This document shows positions 1 through 6,480 of a DNA stretch of 6,509 nucleotides, one piece after another. The position numbers and the translations under genes were made by a program. Below the pieces are notes generated by a model, which was not told the DNA's origin, did not search any database, and saw only the letters and a program-made list of their open reading frames with translations. Origin of the DNA: Desulfovibrionaceae bacterium. GTDB taxonomy: Bacteria; Desulfobacterota; Desulfovibrionia; Desulfovibrionales; Desulfovibrionaceae. Position 1 is the stretch's first letter; the number at the start of each line of letters is the position of its first letter. The stretch lies in assembly GCA_009783115.1 (NCBI GenBank), contig WRHT01000084.1:1-6509 (forward strand), written 5' to 3'.

Positions 1-1008
1 ACGCCGTTCCAGGGCCGGGTCCTTCTCGATATATTTCCTGTACTCGTCCAGGGTGGTGGCCCCTATGCAATGCAGTTCCCCCCTGGCCAGCATGGGCTTG
101 AGGAGGTTGCCCGCGTCCATGGCCCCTTCGCTCTTACCCGCCCCCACAATGGTGTGCAGTTCGTCAATAAAAAGCAGGATCCGGCCGTCGGAACGCTCCA
201 CCTCCTTGAGCACGGCCTTGAGCCGCTCTTCGAATTCCCCCCGGTACTTGGCCCCGGCAATGAGCGCCCCCATATCCAGGGCGTAAAGCATCTTTTCTTT
301 CAGGCCCTCCGGCACATCGCCGTTGAGGATGCGGTGGGCCAGGCCCTCGACGATGGCGGTTTTGCCCACCCCCGGCTCGCCGATGAGCACCGGGTTGTTC
401 TTGGTTCGCCGCGAAAGAATACGGATAGCCCGGCGGATCTCCGCGTCCCTGCCGATCACCGGGTCCAGTCTGCCGGCCCGCGCCTCTTCCACCAAATCCC
501 GCCCGAAACGGGGCAGGGCCTCGTAACTCTCTTCAGGATTCCTGTTGCCGGCCCGCTGGTTCCCACGCACCCGGTTCACCGCCTCCAGGATCTTCTCCCC
601 GGTCAGCCCGAAATGCCGATGTACCCTGCCGACGCCCGTATCCCCCGGTTCAGCGGCCAGCTCCAAAAAAAGGTGTTCCACGCTCACATACTCGTCCTTC
701 ATCCGCCCGGCCCTGGCCACAGCCCGATCCAGCAACAAGTGCAGCCGGCCGGTCACCCCCGGAACCCCGTCGGCCCCCGGCCCGCTCACCGAAGGACGTT
801 TTTTAAGCTCAGCCTTCAAGGCCGCGGCATATTCCCCGGCCTTGCAGCCCGCAAGCTCCAGCAGCCTCGCTCCCAAGCCCCGATCCTGATCCGCGAGGGC
901 CAGGGCCAGATGCTCGGCATCCACATTCTGATGCCCCAGCCGCAGGGCCGCGGACTGCGCCTCGGCCAGGGCCGCCTGGGATTTATCGGTAAATTTGTTT
1001 AAGTCCAT
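1..1008 (-). CDS. clpB: ATP-dependent disaggregase ClpB (N-terminal 336 residues, cut by window edge)
   Basis: Hsp100 AAA+ chaperone that, with DnaK/DnaJ, threads aggregated proteins through a cytosolic hexamer. Reading from the ATG at 1008 the frame is open to base 1. Seen: an N-terminal Clp_N double-repeat domain (about residues 1-145), then the first nucleotide-binding domain. This has Walker A GEPGVGKT (210-217), the pore-loop tyrosine in [12 protein letters not shown] (Y255), Walker [10 protein letters not shown] (277-285) and a final ALERR whose two arginines sit where E. coli ClpB has its arginine fingers. All these positions are offset by +4 from E. coli ClpB, so the N-terminus appears complete. 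The middle coiled-coil domain and second ATPase domain (about 520 residues) lie outside the window. The start is supported by AGGGGA at 1018-1023 (minus strand), 9 nt upstream and overlapping the cbpA stop, 13 bp away. This suggests an operon with coupled translation. Confidence 0.97.
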   Translation of the reverse strand, partial: MDLNKFTDKSQAALAEAQSAALRLGHQNVDAEHLALALADQDRGLGARLLELAGCKAGEYAAALKAELKKRPSVSGPGADGVPGVTGRLHLLLDRAVARAGRMKDEYVSVEHLFLELAAEPGDTGVGRVHRHFGLTGEKILEAVNRVRGNQRAGNRNPEESYEALPRFGRDLVEEARAGRLDPVIGRDAEIRRAIRILSRRTKNNPVLIGEPGVGKTAIVEGLAHRILNGDVPEGLKEKMLYALDMGALIAGAKYRGEFEERLKAVLKEVERSDGRILLFIDELHTIVGAGKSEGAMDAGNLLKPMLARGELHCIGATTLDEYRKYIEKDPALERR

Positions 1009-1017
1009 GTCTTGCTT

Positions 1018-1023
1018 TCCCCT
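1018..1023 (-). promoter_or_regulatory. clpB ribosome-binding site overlapping the cbpA stop
   Basis: AGGGGA on the minus strand, 9 nt before the clpB ATG. Its first two bases are the last two of the cbpA TAG stop codon, so ribosomes finishing cbpA would arrive directly on the clpB start site. Confidence 0.7.
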
Positions 1024-1951
1024 ACCTGGCCTTAAAATCGGAAATCTCGGCCAGTTTTTCCCAGAGCAGTTTTTCTTCCAGACTTAGCTGCTCGGGTATG
1101 CGGATATTCAGGCGCACATACTGATCGCCTTTTTCCTCGTCGCTTCCCAGGCCTTTGCCGCGCAGGCGGAACTTGCGGCCGCTGCCGCTGCCGGGCGGGA
1201 TGGTCAATTCCACGGCCTTGTCCAGGGTAGGCACACGAACCTTGGCGCCCAAGGCCGCTTCCCAGGGGGCCAGGTTTAACTCGTAGATAATATCGCTGTT
1301 ATCCAGGGTAAAATCCTTGTGCGGAAGCAATTTCACCCGGAGATAAAGATCCCCGAAGGGTTTGCCGGGAACGGAGCCGCCCTGTCCGGCCAGGCGGATG
1401 CGCGCCCCTTCCCTGATGCCGGCCGGGATGTTCACCTGCAGGGATTTTCCGCCCCGGCCGCTGGTGGAGATGGTCTTACGTCCGCCCTGGTAAGCCTCGT
1501 TCAGGGTCAGATTCAATTCCGCCTCCACATCCTGCCCCTGGCTCGGCCCGGCATGTTTGCGGCTGAACTTGGCGAAGGGGTCGGGGCCGAAATTCTGGCC
1601 GCGCCCGGCCCCGCCGAAAAGGGTCTCAAAAAACTCGCTGAAACCGTCCATGCCGCCGCCGCGAGTCCCGCCGAAAAAGCGAAAATTATCAAAGCCTGGC
1701 GGGCGCTGGAAATTTTGTCCATGCTGCCAGTTTGGACCAAGTTGATCGTAAAGCCGGCGTTTTTCATCGTCTTTCAGGACTTCGTAGGCCTCATTGATGT
1801 CCTTGAACCTAGCCTCCGCCTCCTTGTCCCCGGCATTCAGGTCCGGGTGATGCTTGCGGGCCAGCTTTTTGAAGGCCTTGCCCAAAGCCTCTTTGTCGGC
1901 GTTGCGCGGCACTCCGAGGAGTTTGTAATAATCCTTGTATTCGACGCCCAT
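1022..1951 (-). CDS. cbpA: Class II J-domain co-chaperone, CbpA-type
   Basis: Co-chaperone that stimulates DnaK ATPase and delivers unfolded clients; E. coli CbpA also binds curved DNA. The 309 residues match family length. Seen: a J domain (about 5-73) with the catalytic HPD at 35-37; a Gly/Phe-rich stretch (about 86-126, with FFGG, RGGG and FGGAGRG); then two beta-rich C-terminal substrate-binding domains (about 140-215 and 216-295). Diagnostic strings include [19 protein letters not shown] and LRGKGLG. There is no CxxCxGxG zinc-binding region, which excludes canonical DnaJ. The start ATG has GGAG 7 nt upstream (1959-1962). It is the first gene of a unit with clpB, the machine its DnaK partner works with. 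No cbpM-like inhibitor gene lies between it and clpB. The symbol cbpA is preferred, but this could be an unnamed DnaJ-like paralogue. Confidence 0.93.
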   Translation of the reverse strand: MGVEYKDYYKLLGVPRNADKEALGKAFKKLARKHHPDLNAGDKEAEARFKDINEAYEVLKDDEKRRLYDQLGPNWQHGQNFQRPPGFDNFRFFGGTRGGGMDGFSEFFETLFGGAGRGQNFGPDPFAKFSRKHAGPSQGQDVEAELNLTLNEAYQGGRKTISTSGRGGKSLQVNIPAGIREGARIRLAGQGGSVPGKPFGDLYLRVKLLPHKDFTLDNSDIIYELNLAPWEAALGAKVRVPTLDKAVELTIPPGSGSGRKFRLRGKGLGSDEEKGDQYVRLNIRIPEQLSLEEKLLWEKLAEISDFKAR

Positions 1952-1958
1952 TTGCTTA

Positions 1959-1962
1959 CTCC
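1959..1962 (-). promoter_or_regulatory. cbpA ribosome-binding site
   Basis: GGAG on the minus strand, 7 nt upstream of the cbpA ATG, within AAACGGAGTAAGCAAATG. It supports the chosen start. Confidence 0.65.
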
Positions 1963-2021
1963 GTTTCCTTTAAGTAACTCCTCCGGGGGCGCAGTCAAGC
2001 GCGGATCATCTCCGGCGTCAA

Positions 2022-2050
2022 TTTATATTGACAATCATTATCTTTTTCAT
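2022..2050 (-). promoter_or_regulatory. Candidate sigma-70 promoter for cbpA-clpB
   Basis: On the minus strand, ATGAAA (2045-2050, 4/6 match to TTGACA) lies 17 bp before TATAAA (2022-2027, 5/6 match to TATAAT). Transcription would start near 2015, leaving a leader of about 64 nt before cbpA. The Fur box at 2024-2042 fills the spacer and most of the -10. I saw no CIRCE element and no convincing sigma-32 site, although these are heat-shock-type genes. The weak -35 makes this tentative. Confidence 0.4.
2024..2042 (+). promoter_or_regulatory. Fur box between cbpA and feoA
   Basis: TATATTGACAATCATTATC matches the classical 19-bp Fur consensus GATAATGATAATCATTATC at 16 of 19 positions, including 10 consecutive bases at the right end. 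It overlaps the feoA -35 hexamer, where Fe(II)-Fur would repress. Hexamers in the same 6-bp register continue rightwards: CATTAT at 2036-2041 and again at 2048-2053. This suggests an extended, multi-dimer site. Iron repression of feoAB by Fur is well established in other bacteria; here it is inferred from sequence. Confidence 0.8.
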
Positions 2051-2056
2051 TATGAA
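2028..2056 (+). promoter_or_regulatory. Candidate sigma-70 promoter for feoAB
   Basis: A perfect -35 TTGACA (2028-2033), a 17-bp spacer and a -10 TATGAA (2051-2056, 4/6 match to TATAAT). Predicted start is near 2063, about 20 nt before the feoA ATG. The -10 sits in a perfect odd palindrome TTCAT-T-ATGAA (2046-2056). The -35 lies inside the Fur box, consistent with iron repression. Confidence 0.65.
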
Positions 2057-2070
2057 TAAACCGTTAAAAC

Positions 2071-2074
2071 AGGA
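2071..2074 (+). promoter_or_regulatory. feoA ribosome-binding site
   Basis: AGGA, 9 nt upstream of the feoA ATG. It supports this start over the ATG at 2052, which is in another frame and lies inside the -10 region. Confidence 0.55.
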
Positions 2075-2083
2075 CAAAGAAGA

Positions 2084-2320
2084 ATGGCCGGAACAATATC
2101 CTTACGCCAAATGCCCACAGGACGGAAAGCAATCATCGCGGCTATCCGGACCGAGGGAGAATTGGGCCGCCGCCTGCGCGATCTTGGGCTGATTCCAGGC
2201 GCCGAACTGGAGGTTCTTGGCCGGGCGCCGCTTCAGGATCCGGTGGCCCTGCGCCTCAACGGTTTCACCCTCTCCCTGCGCAACAACGAGGCCGACTTAA
2301 TCAGCGTGCGGCCTCTGTGA
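2084..2320 (+). CDS. feoA: Ferrous iron transport protein A (FeoA)
   Basis: Small cytosolic protein with an SH3-like fold, thought to bind FeoB and modulate its activity. The 78 residues match the usual length of about 75-85. Family hallmarks seen: GELGRRLRDLGLIPG (residues 25-39), then V-L-GRAPLQDPVALRL with the conserved proline and DPV (44-58), then LSLRNNEADLISV (63-75). It is the first gene of the feo operon, 4 bp upstream of feoB, and is preceded by a Fur box and promoter. No FeoC-like gene follows feoB. Confidence 0.95.
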   Translation: MAGTISLRQMPTGRKAIIAAIRTEGELGRRLRDLGLIPGAELEVLGRAPLQDPVALRLNGFTLSLRNNEADLISVRPL

Positions 2321-2324
2321 TAAC

Positions 2325-4565
2325 ATGCCCGTAAGCGCGCCTTCCTCCGCCGGGTGCAGGCCCCTGACCATCGCCCTGGCCGGCAATCCCAATTCCGGCA
2401 AAAGCACCGTCTTTAACCATTACACCGGCGCACGCCAGCATGTGGCCAACTATCCGGGCATCACCGTGGAAATCAGGGAAGGATTCGCGAAAACCAGGGC
2501 CAAGGAACGCGTCCGTATCCTGGATCTGCCCGGCGCTTATGCCCTGACCGCCTATTCCCAGGATGAGCTGGTCGCCAGGCGCGGCCTGACCCTGGACCCC
2601 CCGGATGCGGTCATCGGCGTGCTCAATGCCGGGGCCCTGGAACGGCACCTTTACCTGGCCGTGCAGATCATGGAACTGGGCTTGCCTCTGGTGCTGGCGC
2701 TCAACATGTATGACGAGGCCCAGGCCCAGGGGCTGGAGATCAATATCCCCCGCCTCTCCGAACTTCTGGGTTTGCCGGTGTTCCCGGCCGTGGCCCGTCA
2801 AGGTCTGGGGCTGGACGAAGTCCTGGAGGCCGGGGCGCGGGCGGCCGAAGCCTCCAGGGCGGGCGAAGGCAGGACCCCTCTGATCCTTTCTTACGGCCCG
2901 GACCTGGACGCCCTGCTGGAAGAATTATGCCTGACCCTGGAAAAATCCGCGGCCCTCGCCGCTTTTCCGGACGCTTATCCCCGGCGTTGGATCGCCGTTA
3001 AATGCCTGGAAAACGATGCCGAGATCCTGGCGATGCTGCAAAGGGCCAGCCCGGCCCTGGCCGAAGAAATCCGCGGCAAAACCGCGGAGACCTCGAGACA
3101 TCTCAAGCTTACCTCTGGAACCGACCCCGAGAGCCTCATCGCCGATTACCGCTACGGATTCATCTCTTCCCTGCTGCGGCGGGAAGTGCTGCGCCGCAAA
3201 GAAGATCCGCGCCAACGCCGGCATTTTTCCGAAAACCTGGACAAAATCCTCACCCATCGCCTCCTGGGACCGATCCTCCTCTTGGCCGCCCTTTACGGCA
3301 TGTATAAGATCACCTTCGGCCTGGGGCAGATCCCCACCGGCTGGCTGGAAAATTTCTTCGCCCTGCTGCGGGAGGCCGCGGCCGCCCATCTGCCAGAAGG
3401 GGCGCTGAAATCCCTGATTCTTTCCGGCATCCTGGCCGGGGTGGGCGGGGTGCTGAGTTTTGTGCCGCTCATCCTGATTATCTTTATCCTCATATCAATC
3501 CTGGAAGACAGCGGCTACATGGCCAGGGCGGCTTACATGCTGGACAGGATCTTCCGCGTCTTCGGCCTGCACGGATCCTCGGTCATGCCCTACATCATTT
3601 CCGGGGGCATCGCCGGCGGCTGCGCCGTGCCCGGCGTTTTGGCCGCCCGCGCCCTGCGCAGCCCTCGCGAAAAACTGGGCACCATCCTGACCCTGCCCTT
3701 CATGGTCTGCGGCGCCAAACTCCCTCTCTTCCTGCTGCTCACCGCCGCCTTTTTCCCCGAAGACGCCACCCTGGCCATGCTGATCCTCTCGCTCCTGGCC
3801 TGGATCGCGGCCCTACTGGCCGCCAAGATCCTGCGCCTCACCCTGATCCGGGGCGCTCCCACCCCCTTTGTCATGGAACTGCCGCCCTACCGTCTGCCCA
3901 CGCTCTTCGGGGTGCTGATCCACTCCCTGGAACGGGTCTGGCATTATATCAAGAAGGCCGGCACCGTGATCCTGGCCATCTCCGTGCTGGTCTGGGCCGG
4001 CATGACCTACCCGGCCATGCCTGAAGAAAAGGCCGCCCCTTATGCCGTCCGCCTGGCCTTCCTGGAAGAGGCCTGCTCCGCCCTCCCGGAAAAAGAGGAA
4101 GAATCCCGCGCCCGCTTGCGGGAAGAACTGGCGCGGACCAAAAATGAGCTAAACAGCCTGGCCCTGGCCCATTCCTGGGCCGGACGCCTGGGCGCGGGCC
4201 TGGAGCCGCTCACCTCCCCCCTGGGCTTTGACTGGCGCGTCAACATCGCCCTCCTGGGCGGCCTGGGGGCCAAGGAGGTCATCGTCTCCACCCTTGGAAC
4301 CGCCTATTCCCTGGATGCGGCGGACCAGGGCGGCGCCCTCTCCCTCCAGCAGCGCCTGAAGCGGGATCCCGGCTGGGACCGGGCCACGGCTGCCGGCCTG
4401 ATGATTTTCGTGCTGCTCTATTCCCCCTGCTTCGCCACCCTGGCCGTGCTGCGCCAGGAAAGCGGACACGCCGGCTGGGCCGTCTTCAGCCTGCTCTTCA
4501 ATACCCTGCTGGCGGGCGGAGCCGCGGCCGCCGTACGCGGTCTGCTTATGTATTGGGGAATTTGA
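2325..4565 (+). CDS. feoB: Ferrous iron transporter FeoB (GTPase plus membrane permease)
   Basis: Inner-membrane Fe(II) importer. The 746 residues are near usual length. The N-terminal G domain shows G1 GNPNSGKST (20-28), G2 threonine in PGIT (T47), G3 DLPG (67-70) and G4 NMYD (127-130). The G5 segment is VARQG (156-160), with alanine where E. coli FeoB has serine. A helical GDI-like domain follows (about 170-300). Membrane part from about 310: first TM at LLGPILLLAALYGMY, then LEDSGYMAR (393-401). Gate 1 is GGIAGGCAVPG (427-437), where most FeoBs have GFGCNVPA. Gate 2 is PFMVCGAKLP (458-467); AKEVIVSTLGT is at 649-659 and LLYSPC at 697-702. C433, C462 and C702 align with cysteines proposed to line the pore in Pseudomonas FeoB. 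A charged helical loop (about 563-617) separates TM segments. There is no Cys-rich C-terminal tail. No clear Shine-Dalgarno is visible; translation is probably coupled to feoA, 4 bp upstream. Confidence 0.97.
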   Translation: MPVSAPSSAGCRPLTIALAGNPNSGKSTVFNHYTGARQHVANYPGITVEIREGFAKTRAKERVRILDLPGAYALTAYSQDELVARRGLTLDPPDAVIGVLNAGALERHLYLAVQIMELGLPLVLALNMYDEAQAQGLEINIPRLSELLGLPVFPAVARQGLGLDEVLEAGARAAEASRAGEGRTPLILSYGPDLDALLEELCLTLEKSAALAAFPDAYPRRWIAVKCLENDAEILAMLQRASPALAEEIRGKTAETSRHLKLTSGTDPESLIADYRYGFISSLLRREVLRRKEDPRQRRHFSENLDKILTHRLLGPILLLAALYGMYKITFGLGQIPTGWLENFFALLREAAAAHLPEGALKSLILSGILAGVGGVLSFVPLILIIFILISILEDSGYMARAAYMLDRIFRVFGLHGSSVMPYIISGGIAGGCAVPGVLAARALRSPREKLGTILTLPFMVCGAKLPLFLLLTAAFFPEDATLAMLILSLLAWIAALLAAKILRLTLIRGAPTPFVMELPPYRLPTLFGVLIHSLERVWHYIKKAGTVILAISVLVWAGMTYPAMPEEKAAPYAVRLAFLEEACSALPEKEEESRARLREELARTKNELNSLALAHSWAGRLGAGLEPLTSPLGFDWRVNIALLGGLGAKEVIVSTLGTAYSLDAADQGGALSLQQRLKRDPGWDRATAAGLMIFVLLYSPCFATLAVLRQESGHAGWAVFSLLFNTLLAGGAAAAVRGLLMYWGI

Positions 4566-4571
4566 AAAAAA

Positions 4572-4800
4572 TTATAAAAGCCGCTTTACAAACTCGACAG
4601 GGAACATGGCGCGTTCAGCGGTTTCCTCGACAGAAAACCCTTGCGCCAAGAAACGCCTTGCCGCACTCTCCATGCTTTCCGCTACTTCCACAATATACTT
4701 GTCGTAATCGTAAAAACGCATGACGCGCTGCCCCCACGGGTATTCCTTGCTTCCGTGGATAAATTCCAGCCCCTGTTGCGGGAATTTTATATGCGGCAGA
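4572..4800 (-). pseudogene. VOC (glyoxalase/bleomycin-resistance fold) protein, C-terminal fragment
   Basis: About 75 C-terminal residues of a VOC metalloprotein, read on the minus strand to a stop at 4572, convergent with feoB and only 6 bp from its stop. Recognisable strings are GLEFIHGSKEYPWGQRVMRF, then YDYDKYIVEVAESMES (E93 or thereabouts is the usual metal-ligand glutamate position), then RRFLAQGFSVEETAERAMFPVEFVKRLL, a tail typical of one VOC subgroup. Family members have about 125-140 residues, so roughly the first 50 are missing. The frame stays open to 4964, but upstream of about 4814 it is only the antisense of the methyltransferase fragment. Any product would be a chimera. VOC reactions vary (glyoxalase, dioxygenase, resistance), so no substrate is assigned. 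The exact left edge of homology is uncertain (4784-4814). Confidence 0.75.
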
Positions 4801-4809
4801 AGGAGTTGA

Positions 4810-6303
4810 GGGAGGTTAGACGCTTCTGACGGCGCGGCAGTGCGCATCGCCATGACTGTGGGGGAAAAGGGAGCAGGTGAAGGCATACTGGCTTGTGTCG
4901 TTGGTGAAGAAAAAGTCGGTGAAAATGAGCGTAGCGTCACGTTGGAGGAAAATGCGGGGGTCATTCACGCCGATATGCGCCAAGGCATAGATGTTCTGAG
5001 TGCAAAAACGCTCAAAGCCAACGAAGATATAAGCTGCGTAGGCATAATGCTGCATGGACAAGGCTTTATTGTAACTGAACAGGAGGCGAAACAATTGGGG
5101 TTAGGGCGTGTCGCGGGTCTTGAAAAGCATATTCGCCATTTCAGAAACGGCAAAGATATAACGGATAAGCCTCGCGGGGTCATGCTTATCGATCTGCTTG
5201 AGCTGTCCATTGAAGATGTGCGAGAGCGTTTTTCTGACGTCTATCAGTGGGTTCTTACGCGAGTAAAGCCGACACGCGATCAAGATCGCCGCTCAAAACA
5301 TCGTGATTTATGGTGGATTTGCGGAGAGCCGCGTAAGACCTTTCGTCCCGCTCTCGCAGGACTTAAGCAGTATATTGTCACCCCGATGGTTGCCAAACAT
5401 AGAATATTTACTTTTCTTGACATCGCTATTTTGCCAGATCAAAAACTTGTCGCATTTGCCAGTGGAGATGCTTATCATCTCGGTATTTTATCCAGCAAAA
5501 TACACATATTATGGACTTTGACGGTTTGCTCTTACATTGGAGTCGGAAACGATCCTACCTATAACAAAACCATCTGCTTTGACCCCTTTCCCTTCCCTGC
5601 CGCCACGCCGGAACAGCAAAGCCGCATCCGCGATTTGGGCGAAAAACTGGACAGCCACCGCAAGGCCCGGCAAGTCCTGCATCCTGATTTGACCATGACC
5701 GGCATGTACAACGTGCTGGAAGCCTTGCGCCAGGGCCGGGAACTTACAGCCAAAGAAAAGGCCGTCCACGAGCAGGGGCTGGTGACCGTACTGCGTGAAC
5801 TGCACGATGAACTGGACGCCGCCGTGGCCGAGGCTTACGGCTGGCCCCCTGATCCCGCTGACCTGCCGGATGAAGAAATTCTTGCCCGCCTTGTGGCCCT
5901 GAACGCCGAGCGCATTGAAGAAGAAAAACAGGGCAATATCCGTTGGCTGCGCCCGGAATACCAGACCAAATCCAAGGCTGAACGGAAAATGATTCAGGCC
6001 AGCCTGGATATTGCGTTGCCCGTTGAGCCAGCCCCCAAAGGCAAACCCGCCAAGGCAAAGGCCGAGTCCAAAAAGCCCTGGCCCTCTGACCTGTTGGAAC
6101 AGACCCAGGCCGTGCGCGGCGTGCTGGACATCTCGCGGGAAAACGGCCTTGCCGTGACGCCGGATGCCGTTGCGGAACGCTTTACCCGCGCCCCCCGCGC
6201 CAGAGTGCAGGAGATTTTGCGGGCATTGGAAACATTGGGGTTTCTGTGGCCGCCTGATAAAAACCCTACGGAGCCAAGCAAGCAGGTATTGTATGAAAAG
6301 TGA
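4810..6303 (+). pseudogene. MmeI-like class I SAM-dependent DNA methyltransferase, C-terminal fragment lacking the catalytic domain
   Basis: C-terminal part of a large (usually about 900-1150 residue) adenine-type DNA methyltransferase or type IIL/IIG-like enzyme. The frame opens after TGA at 4807-4809. Homology starts at once with DASDGAAVRIAMTVGE, which is mid-protein sequence, so the MTase motifs (SAM-binding FxGxG, NPPY) and any N-terminal nuclease are gone. Numbered from the first GTG (4840), a target-recognition domain runs about 40-245: HGQGFIVTEQEAKQLGLGR, HIRHFRNGKDIT, FGEP-like WWICGEPRK, AYHLGILSS, VGNDPTYNKTICFDPFPFP. A helical C-domain follows (about 255-375): LTMTGMYNVLEALR, LHDELDAAVAEAYGWP, IRWLRPEYQ. 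After a lysine/proline-rich linker (395-415) comes a probable winged helix (about 418-470). No internal stop or frameshift is visible, so the truncation looks recent. GTG 4840 has no well-spaced Shine-Dalgarno. Alone it could at most bind DNA. Confidence 0.85.
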
Positions 6304-6388
6304 TATTGCCGTCTTTGAAGAAGCGAAAATCAGACGCCTATATGACGAAGAGGCAGAAACCTGGTTTTTCTCCGTGTTTGCGTTTTGA
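6293..6388 (+). pseudogene. Bro-N-like (BRO/antirepressor-type) protein, N-terminal fragment
   Basis: The ATG at 6293 lies inside the end of the methyltransferase frame (ATGAAAAGTGA, 11-bp overlap), a typical operon arrangement. AGG sits 6 nt upstream (6284-6286). The 31-residue product begins MKSDIAVFEEAKIRRLYDEE and continues AETWFFSV. This resembles the start of Bro-N domain proteins found in phages and beside restriction genes (pattern: I-x-x-F-x-x-x-K-I-R-x-x-[YW]-[DN]-E-x-x-x-x-W-[YF]-F-S-[VI]-V-D). After FFSV the expected VDV... helix is replaced by FAF and a stop, and no other frame resumes the domain. The gene therefore appears cut at about 6376. Normal length is about 110-280 residues. 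The assignment rests on fewer than 30 residues, so it is moderate only. Confidence 0.55.
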
Positions 6389-6423
6389 CGGCAGCGGACT
6401 GTGGATGGAATTTGTTTTTACGG

Positions 6424-6446
6424 TTGAATACTTACAGGGTATTCAA
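6424..6446 (+). repeat. Perfect 8-bp inverted repeat
   Basis: TTGAATAC, a 7-nt loop, then GTATTCAA. The arms are perfect complements. There is no T-tract after it, so it is more like an operator or site than a terminator. It is short enough to be chance in AT-rich sequence. Confidence 0.4.
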
Positions 6447-6448
6447 GT

Positions 6449-6480
6449 AAAAACGCTACCGAAAACGCCGGATAGCATTT
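6449..6480 (+). terminator. Candidate weak bidirectional terminator hairpin
   Basis: GCTACCG (6455-6461), a loop AAAACGC, then CGGATAGC (6469-6476). This gives a 7-bp stem with one bulged A at 6472. It is flanked by A5 on the left and TTTT on the right, so it could stop transcription from either side. The stem is short and the U-tract has only four residues. Confidence 0.35.

Noticed and set aside
70..1002. Long plus-strand open frame (310 codons) antisense to clpB
   Set aside because: Its translation is rich in Pro, His and Arg and matches no family, while the opposite strand gives unmistakable ClpB motifs. It is a high-GC shadow frame.
1952..2021. CIRCE or sigma-32 heat-shock element upstream of cbpA
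   Set aside because: No TTAGCACTC/GAGTGCTAA pair was found. TTGACT and CCCCCGG occur, but not with sigma-32 spacing or the CCCCAT core.
1319..2059. Plus-strand open frame (246 codons) antisense to cbpA and crossing the promoter region
   Set aside because: It runs antisense through the J domain and across the cbpA start region. It has no Shine-Dalgarno, and no known family is recognisable.
2052..2192. ATG at 2052 opening a 46-codon frame (MNKPLKQDKEEWPEQYPYAK...)
   Set aside because: Its start lies inside the predicted -10 box. It overlaps feoA in another frame and lacks a ribosome-binding site.
4566..4571. Terminator between feoB and the convergent VOC fragment
   Set aside because: Only 6 bp separate the stop codons. 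The A-rich run there has no adjoining GC hairpin.
4572..4660. Reading the tail RRFLAQGFSVEETAERAM as the C-terminus of an Rpn-type PD-(D/E)XK transposase/nuclease
   Set aside because: Rpn proteins have a similar 'SVEEIA' tail, but the preceding EYPWGQRVMRFYDYDKYIVEV is the VOC signature, so VOC fits better.
4815..4964. N-terminal 50 residues of the open minus-strand frame that ends in the VOC fragment
   Set aside because: This part is only the antisense of the methyltransferase (Ser/Pro/Thr-rich, low complexity). VOC homology begins only at about 4814 or below.
4810..6303. Assigning the methyltransferase to DISARM or BREX
   Set aside because: The remaining recognition and C-terminal domains look MmeI-like. 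No drm, brx or pgl gene is present in the window to support a named defence system.
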